From the NCBI GenBank assembly GCA_004369085.1, contig ML210170.1:1-64000 (forward strand): a DNA stretch of 64,000 nucleotides. The letters are read 5' to 3'. Positions 34,730 through 45,471 of the stretch are shown one piece after another (positions within the stretch are counted from its first letter, which is position 1; each line of letters starts with the position of its first letter). The notes below the pieces were generated by a model. The model was not told where the DNA came from, searched no databases, and saw only the letters and a program-made list of their open reading frames with translations. A program made the position numbers and the translations under genes. This stretch comes from Coprinopsis marcescibilis (taxonomy: Eukaryota > Basidiomycota > Agaricomycetes > Agaricales > Psathyrellaceae).

Positions 34730-35789
34730 ATGCCTATCGAACTTAAAGGCAGCTGCCACTGCGGTGCAGTCAAGTTCTCGGTTCAATCGAGCACCCCTAC
34801 GCCTTACCAGGTACGTCGAACTCTTTATCCATTAAGCTTTCACCAAGTCCACTGGTCTCACTCCGAGTCGCACTGATTCTACCTGTTCCTTACTTGGATC
34901 CTTCTTCTCGACCCTGAGTATCGCGAACGCTGATGACTTCGTTTGACATATATCATTAACGCCATACAACCACCACTTCTGCAACAAAGCTCTGTCTCTG
35001 TTCCATCTGTCGTAAAGTGGGTGGCGTAGGGGGCTCCATTAACCTGGGCGGACATTCCAACACGCTCAAAATCGAAGGAAAGGAAAACATCAGGCGAGTA
35101 CATACACAAACACAGCAACTCATCTCGATTTCGGACGTTGAGGCTTTTAACTTTGAAACCGTCTTACATCCGTCCCGACGTCGGGTCCATATCATCGCAA
35201 CCCTGAATTGGCACCCTCTAATTGGCTATCAGTCCACCTCCTTTCACCTTTCAATCACCAACGTCGTGCCATCTGACTGACCCGTGCCTTTCATCTCGAT
35301 CCCATCTCTTAGCGTTTACAAGGCGGTCCTAGATCGTGACACACCCGAGCAACGGACTGCTACGTCCGAAAGGAACTTTTGCAAGCTATGTTCGACCATG
35401 CTGTGGTTGTACGACAAGAGCTGGTGGGTGCCTTTCTAAAATTAAAACCTGGTTCCCCAGATCATGGTCGACGCTCGCTGTTTGTGGGATAGATATACTG
35501 ACCAGGAATCCACACAGGCCGGAGCTTATCCATCCGTTTGCTTCGGCAATCGACTCTCCTGAACTCGAGGCGCCTGAAACCATGGTAAGGAAGCGCTGTC
35601 CATGTCTCGTTCTCGATGCTTATGTGTGTCCGTTTCTCTGTGCCAACCTCTTCATTCAAGGTATGCATCAAACTCAATTCCAAACCCGGATATGTTCGCC
35701 TCCCGGAGGGAAAGAAACAAGTGTTCGAAGACTATGGACCGGAGTCATTGGAGAGCTGGCACAAGACACACGGGTTATACAAAGAGTAG
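34730..35789 (+). CDS. GFA/CENP-V domain protein
   Basis: Five exons (34730-34810, 34990-35093, 35313-35423, 35518-35584, 35661-35789) give 163 aa. All zinc-binding cysteines of the glutathione-dependent formaldehyde-activating/CENP-V fold are present: GSCHCGAVKFSV (C9, C11), CLCSICRKVGG (C29, C31, C34) and NFCKLCSTMLW (C85, C88). The family block WPELIHPFASAID and the end GPESLESWHKTHGLYKE also match. Only some members act on S-hydroxymethyl-glutathione; most fungal ones are uncharacterised small zinc proteins, so enzymatic activity is not claimed. Intron 2 must start with GC (ATCAG|GCGAGT) to keep the frame. It lies next to a duplicated block that begins about 24 bp past its stop. Confidence 0.85.
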
Positions 35790-36047
35790 AAACGCTTCAT
35801 GCCAAATGGGAAGTCAAGTACAATTACAGTGGTCCACCGGTTACTACCATTCTTTGTGTACCCGTACGTTATAAATAGTAACGATGACCTAGTTTGAGTA
35901 CAGAGTAATGAGGTTCGTGGTTGGGGCGTTATGACAGTGCAGATAACGCGCGCCGTCGCGACCGTGACATTGATGCGAAAGGCATCGATAGGGGTATGGC
36001 TCGATTTGGACAAATGTCGACGAACATGTATTTGGGCCCACCTTTCA

Positions 36048-36180
36048 ATTCGAGCATATGATTACATGCCTGCGCGGCTCTTTCTGTTCTTCAAGGAAGG
36101 TAATGAAAAGTAATGAAACGGATGGTCAGTGTGACTCCATTGTCAAGTTGCAGAGCATCCCCGTTGAAAAGGGAAAATGC
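36048..36180 (-). pseudogene. F-box gene remnant (last ~40 codons)
   Basis: On the minus strand this stretch still reads LDNGVTLTIRF and EEQKEPRRHVIICSN before a stop, aligning with HDNGVRLIIRF and GAQKELRRLGIKCSN at the end of the F-box gene at 37823-39597. Immediately beyond it (36163 onward) the sequence jumps to the 16-codon repeat found at the other, N-terminal end of that gene. The body of the gene was therefore lost by an internal deletion of about 1.5 kb. Confidence 0.75.
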
Positions 36181-36673
36181 GTGCTAGCCATCGGCTTCGA
36201 GCTTTAACGGACAACGGAGAGCTGTTCTTTCGAACTTCGAGTTGTAGGCTCGGGTATAAGCCCTGGTGAGTGGCAAAAAGCTTGGCGAAAGCTAAACAAG
36301 TTCTCAGGTCTGAAGGTACGAGCCGGACTCGGAGAACTTCTCGCCCTCAAGCCTGAGGTCAAACGCTTGAACATTGTGGGCAAACAGCTGGGTTCCACAC
36401 ATCCCAGTTCTTCTCAACCTCATAACGCATAGTACGGTGGTGCTTAGAATCAAAAGAGATGCTTTGGTGTTGGTCTCTTGCGTTCGTACCTGTTGTCGTG
36501 GCGCTTTGCGCTTTGTATTCTTTATCTGTTCACTAGCTTACGGCTTTTTTGTGTACAATATTAAGTTTTTCATATTATTATCGGGGGCGTAAGGTAGCTG
36601 CATTCAATACATAGGTGATAAGGAGGTAAAAAAGAAAGAAATCGATGGCTAAATATCAATCCAGATAGAAAAC

Positions 36674-37312
36674 TTAGGACTGGTTCTTATATAGGCGGCC
36701 GGAGATAAAGAGAAAAGTAGTATGTCGGACGATGTTTCGGACAGTGGCTTCATTGAGATGTGGAGCGAGAGTGAGCTTGAAAGGCCACATCGACACATCG
36801 TGCCTCTTGAGATCAAGGACAAGGCGTCCTACGCAGACCTCATTTGCTTCGTCTCCTTCCAAGATCATCAAACCCGGGACAGAATCCGAAGCACAAAACA
36901 CAAAGTCAGCCGACTTTTCAGCAGGGGGATTGGAGCCTACTTCAACGGCCTTGGACGCGAAGGCCGTCTCATGAGGCTTGGATCGGACATTATCCGTTAA
37001 TTCCCGGTCGACTTCATAGAACTGGGAGCCCTCTCTCAGACTTAACACAGTTGCGTTGTTGCTTCCTGCTGGGCTAGAGGGATTGAACCGGAAGTAACTT
37101 TCAACGGATATGCTGAAGTCCGTGATCCTGACCGAGTTGGAAGGGTACTTTATGAATCTATAAAGAACAGTACCCTTCCTGGTGTCGGCTTCGACTACCC
37201 AGCAATGCCCATCGCCCTCTACATTCGGGCCTCGAGAGAAGGTAAACGAGTGCCATTCTGTTTCGGGGGCTACGGAAAGCTGCAAAGCGGTTGGGGTGGT
37301 GAAGTTAAACAT
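36674..37312 (-). CDS. unrecognised protein, ~210 aa family, copy 1
   Basis: Single exon, 212 aa. It begins MFNFTTPTALQLSVAPETEW and continues with many short alternating hydrophobic stretches that suggest a beta-rich fold. No signal peptide, membrane segment, cysteine pattern or known catalytic motif is seen, and I do not recognise the family. It is clearly paralogous to the gene at 40083-40700: long identical blocks include DLKRHDVSMWPFKLT and RHTTFLFISGRLYKN. The preserved frame in both copies despite many substitutions supports a real gene. A TATA-like box lies about 75 bp upstream. It is part of the duplicated two-gene module. Confidence 0.65.
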   Translation of the reverse strand: MFNFTTPTALQLSVAPETEWHSFTFSRGPNVEGDGHCWVVEADTRKGTVLYRFIKYPSNSVRITDFSISVESYFRFNPSSPAGSNNATVLSLREGSQFYEVDRELTDNVRSKPHETAFASKAVEVGSNPPAEKSADFVFCASDSVPGLMILEGDEANEVCVGRLVLDLKRHDVSMWPFKLTLAPHLNEATVRNIVRHTTFLFISGRLYKNQS

Positions 37313-37386
37313 TGTGAGTGATGGGACTGATGGGTAATGGGGCTGTAGTCGTTGGTTCTGGTAAATCTGGAGCGTTGAATGCGCCG

Positions 37387-37394
37387 TATTTATA
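37387..37394 (-). promoter_or_regulatory. TATA-like box, small gene copy 1
   Basis: TATAAATA on the minus strand, about 75 bp before the ATG at 37312. The same box in the same setting precedes the paralogue (40784-40791), so the promoter was duplicated with the gene. Confidence 0.6.
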
Positions 37395-37822
37395 CAGAGC
37401 CTACCTGTGGCGCTTTGTCTGCATTCATGCCGGCGACGAGTGTCTTTGCCGCTTGGATATCCATCTCAGGGACTATTTGCCTAGAAGCTCGGTCCAAGCA
37501 CCTCTGTGTAAGAGAGTGGCTGTTGTCCACTGTGAGAATAACGCATGGACCAGCAAGCAGTCTGGGACATCAAGTATAGTGACAATAGTCCACCGGTTAC
37601 CACCATTCTTTTTGTACCCGTACATTATCAATAGTAATTTTGACCTAGTTTTAAGTACAGAGTAATGAGGTTTGTGGTTGGGGCGTATGACTGTGCAAAT
37701 AACGCGCGCCGTCGCGACCATGACATTTGTGGCAGATGCGAATGTCGTGACGCGTCGTATGGATAGGGGTATGGCTCGATTTGGACAGATGTCGATCATG
37801 AAGGGGGCATTCGTGCCAACTT

Positions 37823-39597
37823 TCAATTTGAGCATTTGATTCCAAGCCTCCGCAGTTCTTTCTGTGCTCCAAGTAAGGCGGTGGATAGGTTCGGAGCGTT
37901 TACAAAACGGATGATCAGTCTGACTCCATTGTCATGTTGAAGACTCGGAGCACCCTCGTCGACTTGCCATTTAGTCTCCGTACCGTCCTCCCCTCTGTCG
38001 GAGTGCTCGTTCGAGTTATGCCGATCATGCGTCACAGTGTGGTCCTCGAGGCATCGTTCAAAGTATCTAATCATAAGCCGCAAGTGCTTAGCACAAGCCC
38101 TGGCATGGGAGATGGTAATCTCTCGAAGACCATCGGGCAACCGGGCCTTTTGCTTCCCATCCGAATCCCATTCCAGGGCAATCTTCATAAACGCGACGCC
38201 GCGCAGCGTGATAGAAGCGGCCATTGCTGTACCCTGGAAAAGTGCAGCAAGGTGCTGAGGTTTGCCAGTGGTCGGATCAGAGAAGACAATCTCTGCGTTG
38301 GGATCTTCTATTCGACCCAATAGAGGGAGGATAAGGTCGACTGCGCGAGAGTCGACTTGGGATTTGTCGAGGAAAGAGAAGGTGGACCTGTTCTGCCTAA
38401 GCTTGAGGCGACAGAGTTTGGGTGCCAGGATGTAATACCCGCAGCGGAGGATTTTCATACAGAAACCCAACGAGAGGTCTGTGAGGTTGTTGAAGTGGAC
38501 ATGCACTCCTATTTCTTGCCAAACCCCATTGGGAGTGGACCCCGCGAATGTGGAGTCATCCAAGCTAAGGCACACCAATCTCGGAAATCCAGAGATCATT
38601 TTGATCGCGGCTAGGGGTCCGACCAAGCAATAGTCACAGAACCGCGAGTCTAGTTCTGTGAGGGTGGAGTGGGAGAAGGGAGCTAGATAAGAACAATCCC
38701 AGTACAGGCGGAGGCGTTGGAGATTGGGTGCTATACTTTGGAATGTTTCTTGATGACGATTAGTGAATGGCCACTTATGAGTGGCGACATCTACGAGTGT
38801 GAGATGCGTACGTCGGAGATACATCCACGGTCCAACTGCATGCCGTGAACTATGAAATACGTTTTGAAGCATTTTGACGAAGTCGATGAAAGGAACGGTG
38901 ATGGAGGGGTCAGCGGGAAGCTCGATGCATTTCCACTTGCGTCCCTCAACGCTGACGAGTTTGATTATACTGTCCATGAAATGCCGAATAATCAGAGTGG
39001 ACGATTTGATCTTCGGCTGACAGAGGATGTCCAGCTGGGCGTCCGGGTGTTGGACGACCAAACTTACGGGGGCATCCCTACCGGCTCGATCGATCCAGGA
39101 GACTTGGGCAGAGAATTAGGATCAAAGACCAACTCCTTGGCTTTCTGAGTTCCCAACGTGATGTGGAGACCAGTCCAAAGTACGGGGGTAGAGAACGCGA
39201 CCTTCCTCCACAGACTGCATACGCATCGCAGGGCCATGAAGTCGAGCCTTTCCTGCCTGGTGAAGGTGGCGGTGAGCAAGCATGCCTTCATAATCTCGAC
39301 GAGCAATTCCACTGCAAGCATTTGGATCGGGGAGGGTGTTTCGTGGGTTGTGTCGGGACTGTTTGGCGATGACAAGAGTTTCTGGATGGCCTGCTGGGGA
39401 TTAGGGAAGCCGTCGTCGACTGGTTGTAGAATTGTTCCTTGCTCAGAAGTTGAAAGAGGAAAATGGCTGCCGGCCCTAGGCTCGCCCCTTTCATGGGTTG
39501 AAAGGGAAACATGGTTGCTGGCCATATGTTCGAGCTTTTGAGTAGTTGAAAGGGGAAAATGGCTGCTAGCCATAGGTTTCGAGTGGACAAGGAACAC
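37823..39597 (-). pseudogene. F-box gene with a frameshift
   Basis: Two overlapping frames make one F-box protein. The upstream frame (39597-39064) has an N-terminal array of three 16-residue repeats (MASSHFPLST-type), then an F-box (IQMLAVELLVEIMKACLLTA, FMALRCVCSLWRKVAF, TPVLWTGL). The family block continues only in the other frame as SAQVSWIDRAGRDAPVSL, leading into the leucine-rich part that ends GAQKELRRLGIKCSN at 37823. The switch falls at about 39103-39117 and corresponds to loss of one base (or gain of two). No intron of acceptable length and splice sites removes it without deleting conserved residues. It is either a recent pseudogene or a sequencing or assembly error. If intact it would be about 580 aa and an SCF adaptor like its relatives. 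Confidence 0.7.
39449..39584 (-). repeat. three 48-bp tandem repeats in F-box gene 5' end
   Basis: GTTGAAAG...AAATGG starts at 39449, 39497 and 39545, an exact 48-bp period with diverged copies. Read on the minus strand they encode 16-residue repeats of the type MASSHFPLST. One copy survives in the deleted left unit at about 36163-36200. Confidence 0.75.
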
Positions 39598-40082
39598 CTG
39601 TTCTTTCGAACTTCAAGTTGTAGGTTTGGGTGAAAGACGAAAGCTTGGCGAAAGCTCAATAAGTAAGGCCGGAGAAGTTCTCACCTTCCATGCTGGGACA
39701 GTGTGGGCCGGCAAATTGCCGGGTTCCATCCCAGTTCTTCTCAACCTCACAATGTGGTACGTGGTGCTTACTAGACTTGCTTTGGTGTTCGTTTCTTGGG
39801 TTCGTACTCACGTCCTCTTACTAACACTTACAGCTTACCGCTTAGCTTTGTTACTCACATGTTTTGCTTGCTGTGTCGACTGAAATCTGTTGTCTTTGCG
39901 CTTTGTGCCCTTCACTTGTTTACTCGCTTGCGGCCCGCGGCCTGTTTGTATACTGTATCAAGTTTCTCATATTAGTGTCGGGGGCATAAACGGTAAGGTA
40001 GTTGCATTTTACATAGGTAATAAGGAGGTCAAAAAAGAAAGAACTCGATCGCTAAATATTAATCCAGATAGAAAACTTAGGA

Positions 40083-40700
40083 CTAGTTTTTATATAGGCG
40101 ACCGGAGATAAAGAGAAACGTAGTATGCCGGACTATGTTCTTAACAGTGGCTTCATTGAGATGCGGAGCGACAGTGAGCTTGAAAGGCCACATGGATACG
40201 TCGTGCCTTTTGAGATCAAGGACAAGCCGGCCCACACAGACGTCATTTGCCTCATCTCCTTCCAAGATCTTCAAACCCGGGATAGAATCTGATGCACAAA
40301 ACACAAAGTCAGCCGACTTTTCAGAAGGGGGATTGGAGCCTACTTCAACGACCTTGGACGCGAAGGGCGTCTCATGAGGCTTAGACTGGGCAATATCCGA
40401 TAATTCTCGGTCCAGTTCGTAGAACTGGGACCCCTCTCTTAGTCTTAACACAGACGCGTTGTTGCTTCCTGCTGGGTTAGAGGGGATGAACCGGAAGTAA
40501 TTTTCAGCGGATGTCCTGACCCAGTTGTTAGGGTACCTTATGAATCTACAAAGAACTGTACCCTTCCTGGCTTCGTCTTCGATTATCCAGCAATGCCCAT
40601 CGCCCTCTACAGTCGGGCCTCGAGAGAAGGTATACGAGAGCCATTCTGTTTCGGGGGCTATGGAAAGCTGCAAAGCGGTTCGGGTGGTGAAGTCAAACAT
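40083..40700 (-). CDS. unrecognised protein, ~210 aa family, copy 2
   Basis: Single exon, 205 aa, beginning MFDFTTRTALQLSIAPETEW. It aligns over its full length with the gene at 36674-37312; differences are mostly single residues plus a few-residue shorter stretch near residue 65 (WVRTSAENYFRF against VRITDFSISVESYFRF). Not recognised; no transmembrane segment or signal peptide. The flanks on both sides are duplicated with it, including the TATA-like box. Confidence 0.65.
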   Translation of the reverse strand: MFDFTTRTALQLSIAPETEWLSYTFSRGPTVEGDGHCWIIEDEARKGTVLCRFIRYPNNWVRTSAENYFRFIPSNPAGSNNASVLRLREGSQFYELDRELSDIAQSKPHETPFASKVVEVGSNPPSEKSADFVFCASDSIPGLKILEGDEANDVCVGRLVLDLKRHDVSMWPFKLTVAPHLNEATVKNIVRHTTFLFISGRLYKN

Positions 40701-40783
40701 TGTGAGTGATGGGACTGATTTGTGGGCTGGGTAATGAGGCTGTAGTCGTTGGTTCTGGTAAATCTGGAGCGTTGAAAGCGCCG

Positions 40784-40791
40784 TATTTATA
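40784..40791 (-). promoter_or_regulatory. TATA-like box, small gene copy 2
   Basis: TATAAATA on the minus strand, about 84 bp before the ATG at 40700, matching the box of copy 1. Confidence 0.6.
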
Positions 40792-40974
40792 CATACACTA
40801 CCTACGGCGCTTTGTCTGCATTGATGCCAGCGACGTGAGCGACTTTGCCGCTTGGATATCCATTTCAGGGATTACCTGCTTAGGAGCTCGGTCCAAGCAC
40901 CTCTGTGTAAGAGTTGCCTTTGATATGCTAGGTGGCTGTTGTCCACTGTGAGAATAGCGCATGGACCAGCAAGT

Positions 40975-41275
40975 GGCAGCCGCGTCGAAGCTTGTTTTTG
41001 CTGTTATCCACTCGTCTGTGTCTGAAACTCGCACCAGCCTCACTTAGCCAGCGAGGGACCGAGAAAAACAATTGGATAGCAAAAAAAGCAAACGAAACTA
41101 AAGCAACAAAAAGCAGGGAGATGCTAGAATACATACATACAAATGTTACAGACCCATCCCAGACGGCCGCATCCTCCTCTAACTTCATTGTCCGATTCTC
41201 AAATCTTCACCCAATCCATGGGGGCTGCCCATCGCATCTGGGAGCAATGCAGAAACGCCGCAAGATGAAAGAAAC
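40975..41275. other. spacer after the duplicated module
   Basis: 300 bp between the end of the right duplication unit and the stop codon of the kinesin. The plus-strand frame 40932-41414 crosses both and is a shadow. Nothing else seen. Confidence 0.45.
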
Positions 41276-44200
41276 CTACGCCTGCGTCGGCTCGTTCTCC
41301 TTATTTTCTTTCCCTCCAGCAACACCCGCTCCAAAGCCATTCGCCACCTTCCACCTATTCGCAGTGTTCAACGACGGGACCGGAAGCTCCGCAACGCTCC
41401 TCGCCAACAACTGATGCTCAACTTCCAACTCGTCAAGCTCAAAACTCATCTCACTCCCAAACTCTTCCTCCGGCATAACCTGTTCCATCAACGACGGCTG
41501 GCTCTTTAGGCTGTCGAGGCGCATAGGCGAAGCCTGGTACCCGGTGCCATTTGAGGCGGGGTTAGTGGAAGAAGGATCTTGGTTCAAGTCGCCAAGCACC
41601 ATGTTGTCCGTCCTCCGCGGGGAGAGAATATACGAAGCAAAGCTCGAGTTGCCAATCGCGCTCAACCTCGCCTGTTGCTTGGCCGCATAAGCAGCAGCAG
41701 CCCCTCCTTGGCTAGGCAGTGGAGGCTGCAGCTTCGAGGGTACCCCCGCACCGCCATTCCCTGCCATCCCACCAAGGTTAAGTCCCAACGAGTCAAACTT
41801 GCTCACAAACGCAGCAAGTGCCTGTCGTTCACCCTCCATCTTCACACGTAGCTGTTAATTAACCGTCAGCACACATCCATCGACGACGACACCATACAAA
41901 CAGACGTACCCTTTTCTCCTTCTCCAGCTCCTTCACAACCTCATCCGCCCATCTTTCTTTAGCTTCGCGTTTCTTGATCTCCTCCTCAAGGCGGCCTGAC
42001 CACTCTTTCTCCACGTCTTCACGGACGGCCCTCAGAGGCTCCCCTAAATTCTCTTCGTACCCATTCACAACGATTTCCAGTTCCCTAATCGTCTTGGCCT
42101 GCTCGGCAATCATCCTATCCTTCTCGTTATCGCTCGCATCAGCAGGTAGTGGCCGCGTGCTTAACGCAGCTTCCAGCGAGAGAATCTGCGTAGCTTGTGA
42201 TTCGAGCTGTGTACGCGCCGCCAAAAGCTCTTGCTGGAGCTAGTGAATTAACCATCAGATAACTTGCCCACAAATGGAGAGAGCCTGGTCACCAACCTCA
42301 TACGGCGACATATCAAAGTTGACTTTCTGGGGGCTGCTGGGCCTGGACAAATCGCCCTCCTTCACATCCTCCACGCTCTGGCTCGTCAAAATCAGCTTCG
42401 TCAGCTGTTGGATACGACCGTTCAGGTCCTGCATTGCCTTGCTCTCGTCGATTTTCTGCGACGACGTATGTTAGCTGACATTCGCTACAGATATGAAAGG
42501 ATTACACACCTCTCGAGCACTAAGCCTGCGATTCCTAACGGGTGCGTCAGCCTCCCTCTCAGCCAGTCGACTCTTCAAATCTTCGATCTCCTTCCTGTAT
42601 CGCTCGATAAGCGCATCTGTGTCTACAACTTCCTTCTTCTGTGCGTTGAGCTACAAATGAAGATGAATAATGCCATCAGTCTCGATAGGATGTAAGGAAC
42701 CAAGACAATCGCAACGCACCTTGACGTTTTTGATCCTCTTCGCGAACAGCAGAGTGCTCATACTCTCGCCAATCGCCGACGTGTCAGGGTTGATGGTACA
42801 CACGACGCTGATACGGGCATTACCCGACAGCGAGGGTTGTAGCATCCTCGTCAGCTTCGAATTTCTGAAAGGAACATGGTCTCTGCGGGACAATCAGCGT
42901 TATGTTGATTCAGCGAAACGGGACAAATTCTAGCACGTACGCCTTCTTCTTCCCAGCATTGTCCGCTAGCGTTCCGATGACGGTGCCAAGTGTGAGGAGA
43001 CTAAAATGTGCATAAGTCCTAGTCACGGATAGAGACAAAGCGAATATGCGAACCTGGTGTTGATATATTTGCCCTCCCTCGTTCGCTCCTTATCTGACGT
43101 TGCCTTCTCGGAACCAGCCAGATCAATAAGACTCTATACAGTATCAGTCAGTCATAACTTCCATGCACCGATGGGTAGATACGCACCAGGACAGATGTCG
43201 TCACACTCCTTCCCCCTCTGGCCTGCAGCCTAGGGCCTCCTGGGCCTGGCGTTTGTCTCCCGTTCATCCCAGGAGTCTGCCGTCCGCCCATTCCTGGGGT
43301 CTGTCTCCCATTCATCGCGGGGGTCGTGGACCTGCCACTAAAGCTCTGCATCTCATCGTCATCATCATCATCTCCACCACTCCTCTCCCTGCTCTCAATT
43401 ACCAGCCTGAATACGCTGTGACTTCTGCTGCTGCGATCGTTCCAATCTGTGCATGCTGTTCGCCTGTTTCCATCTCCCCTCTTCAACACCTCCTTCACCC
43501 CTTTCAAACTCGTCACCACCTCCTCTCGAAGGGGCGCGAGGATTACATCCCCGTTCACTCCACCCTGAATCTGCACCGGGTTTGCAGCGGCCGAAGAAGG
43601 AGGGGCCAATAAATCGTGGATGTTCTCGTTGTAAATCTCAAGGTAGGAGCACCGCAACAGGTACTCCCTACTTGGTGTCCGCTTAATGCATGCAAAGACA
43701 TCCTTCATAGCTCTCGGAATGATACCCGGTTCGTCCTGAGAGCCCGTCAAAGTGAAGGTTTTGCCAGAAGCGGTCTGGCCGTAGGCGAAGACGACGGCGT
43801 TGTACCCGTCCATGGCTGCGTGGACATGGCTACGGGCAACAGTGGTGTAGATAGGTTTGTTAGGTGTGCCTGTGAGGATAGCGTCGAATGTAAAGGGGCT
43901 AGTGCTTGATGTACCGCTGCCTACGCCAGGGTTTTTTGCAAGATTGGCATCGAGCTTGATGGTGTTGTCGGTTTGGTTGGGGATCCAGGCTGAAGTGGAG
44001 TCGCTAGGTCGGATACTGGGGATGGATGTCAGCATCAATGATACCAGATATCGGGAAGGCGTCACATACCGTACAGAAACCATGACTTTGTCATCCTTGC
44101 CAAGGTCTTTCTGCGCAGATTTAAGCCAGGCCTCGTCGATCTCTGCGGAGACGTCGCCAGCTTCGACGGTCTGGAAGTCGACTAGGACCGACTCAGGATC

Positions 44201-44578
44201 GACATTGCTGACATCCCACTCGCTCGTCGCAGGGAACAGTGAGGGGCTTTCCCCCCTCCTGGGCGTTACAGGTGTGCGTGGGCGACTGGAATTACCACCA
44301 TTGGATTTGGTAGGGCTGCCAGGTTTAAGGTTGAGAGGACTCGCAGGTACTGGTGCGAGCATGGATTTGGACTTGAGGTTCTTGCTGCGTGCCTCCGTCG
44401 ATAGTGGCGCCTTGTACTTCTTGTTCGCTGTCAGCAATGGCGTACTCGGTGCTTTGGAGTTTGCTCTGCTCAGCGACTCAAGCGATGAGGTCGAGGAGAG
44501 GGACGATGTAGATGGCATTCGTTTGGGCGTGAATAGCGGTGTGCGGAGCCTGGAGCTCGCTGGTGTGCTGGGTATCAT
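41276..44578 (-). CDS. kinesin motor protein (N-terminal motor, kinesin-7/Kip2-like)
   Basis: About nine exons and roughly 945 aa, from ATG at 44578 to the stop at 41276. A serine/proline-rich head of about 130 residues and DVSNVDPESVLVDF precede the motor, which starts near VMVSVRIRPSD. The P-loop is FAYGQTASGKTFTL, switch I NDRSSRSHSVF, switch II SLIDLAGSE, then HVPFRNSKLTRMLQPSL and NTSLLTLGTVIG. Between the two switches lies an insertion of about 60 residues with an acidic run and GRQTPGM repeats. A neck (LLFAKRIKNVK), coiled coil and an Asn/Gly-rich tail ending KENKENEPTQA follow. It moves along microtubules by ATP hydrolysis. The N-terminal motor and DVSNVDPESVLVDF block suggest the kinesin-7 (CENP-E/Kip2) class; that class is inferred. 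Confidence 0.9.
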
Positions 44579-45076
44579 TGTGGCGTGGTCGTCGCGGCGG
44601 ATGCCTTGCTCGTCGCTGCTGTCGTCGTCGCGCTGTCGTCGATGGTGACGATGGAGAAGGTTTGTCGTCGTTCGCTTGCAGCAGGACGCAGCTTGAACGA
44701 TTCCCTGAATTGATGAACCGTGGGAATGATCTGAACGCGACTGACAACGTGACCGTGAAGTTCCCCCACATTCCGTGCTGTCCGGAGATTCCTTTCTTAG
44801 CGCGGAACCATAGTATCGCGGAACCATTTGTACTGTCCGTTGGCAAAACCTTTGGTCCGTGGAAGATGAAACAAGACAAGTGTAGGTGTGTTTGGTGCGT
44901 CTTCACTACACTTCACGAAGAACCCGAGAGCCAGGGCACAAAGTACGTGGCTCGACCGTTGAAGAGGACCGACTTAGTTAAAGCATTGTGTCTTCGCGAT
45001 TCGGTAATCGAAACAGGCCTCAATTACTGTTGGATGTACGATGCCACGGTGCTGACTCGCATAGCCGTAGTTTGAT
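44579..45076. other. kinesin upstream region
   Basis: About 500 bp upstream of the kinesin start. The part at about 44680-44830 has a diverged second copy at 48600-48740. No separate gene is supported: the frames 44478-44906 and 44539-45075 are shadows over the kinesin 5' end. Confidence 0.5.
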
Positions 45077-45189
45077 ATAGACTGGGTCTTTGTTTAGTCG
45101 GTTTTCTTTACATTTTGTCTCTGCATCTACTACCCAAGTCATCCCGTCTGCCTTGCAGATACCTCTCCGTTTCATTCTTGATCCCCGCC

Positions 45190-45471
45190 CTACTTGGTTT
45201 TGACAATGCCCAACTCTTGCTCGAAAGTGAAGAAGTAAAGCTCTAGAATCCCATTATCGGGACTAAGATACCACCCCCTGCGTAATCCGCTGGCGGGATC
45301 CTCGAAGACAACGACCTCCCAGCCGGGTCGCGCCCACAAACATTTCTCGGGATCATCGAAGTTGGGAGGAACGGAAAACCATTCGGCGCTACCGCTTGAA
45401 ATGCTGTAGTTGGACACAAAGGCCCTGAGCTTGGGGTACTTGGATTGGTTACGGATTTTGAAGCCGGGCAT
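45190..45471 (-). CDS. small unrecognised protein, 93 aa, copy 1
   Basis: One exon, 93 aa, starting MPGFKIRNQSKYPKLRAFVS. It is tryptophan- and aromatic-rich with alternating hydrophobic strands (GWEVVVFEDPASGLRRGWYL), suggesting a small beta-sheet protein; no signal peptide or membrane segment. The sequence pattern (a short N-terminal strand, VFVS-like segment, then GWEVV.F) recalls small cytosolic proteins of unknown function in mushrooms, but I cannot name a family. The paralogue at 46525-46806 differs at about 15 positions with no gap. A shared GTCAGT...CACAG segment upstream suggests an intron in the 5' untranslated region. In this copy the promoter block with the TATA-like box is inverted. 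Confidence 0.65.
   Translation of the reverse strand: MPGFKIRNQSKYPKLRAFVSNYSISSGSAEWFSVPPNFDDPEKCLWARPGWEVVVFEDPASGLRRGWYLSPDNGILELYFFTFEQELGIVKTK

Larger units (their letters stand above)
35813..37557. repeat. tandem segmental duplication, left unit (F-box deleted)
   Basis: Homologous to 37572-40974. Matching landmarks: the start (TCCACCGGTTAC, TTTGTACCCG, AGTACAGAGTAATGAGG at 35829-35911 and 37590-37668), the F-box C-terminus stub, the small gene at 36674-37312 and its promoter, and the shared right end ATGGACCAGCAAG. In this unit almost the whole F-box gene between about 36160 and 36163 is missing. Confidence 0.8.
37572..40974. repeat. tandem segmental duplication, right unit
   Basis: The longer copy of the module at 35813-37557. 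It contains the F-box gene (37823-39597) and the second small gene (40083-40700) with its promoter. The units are direct repeats and adjoin within about 15 bp. Confidence 0.8.

Noticed and set aside
44539..45075. 178-codon plus-strand frame opposite the kinesin start
   Set aside because: Antisense shadow of the kinesin 5' exon and its upstream region, with no motif of its own.
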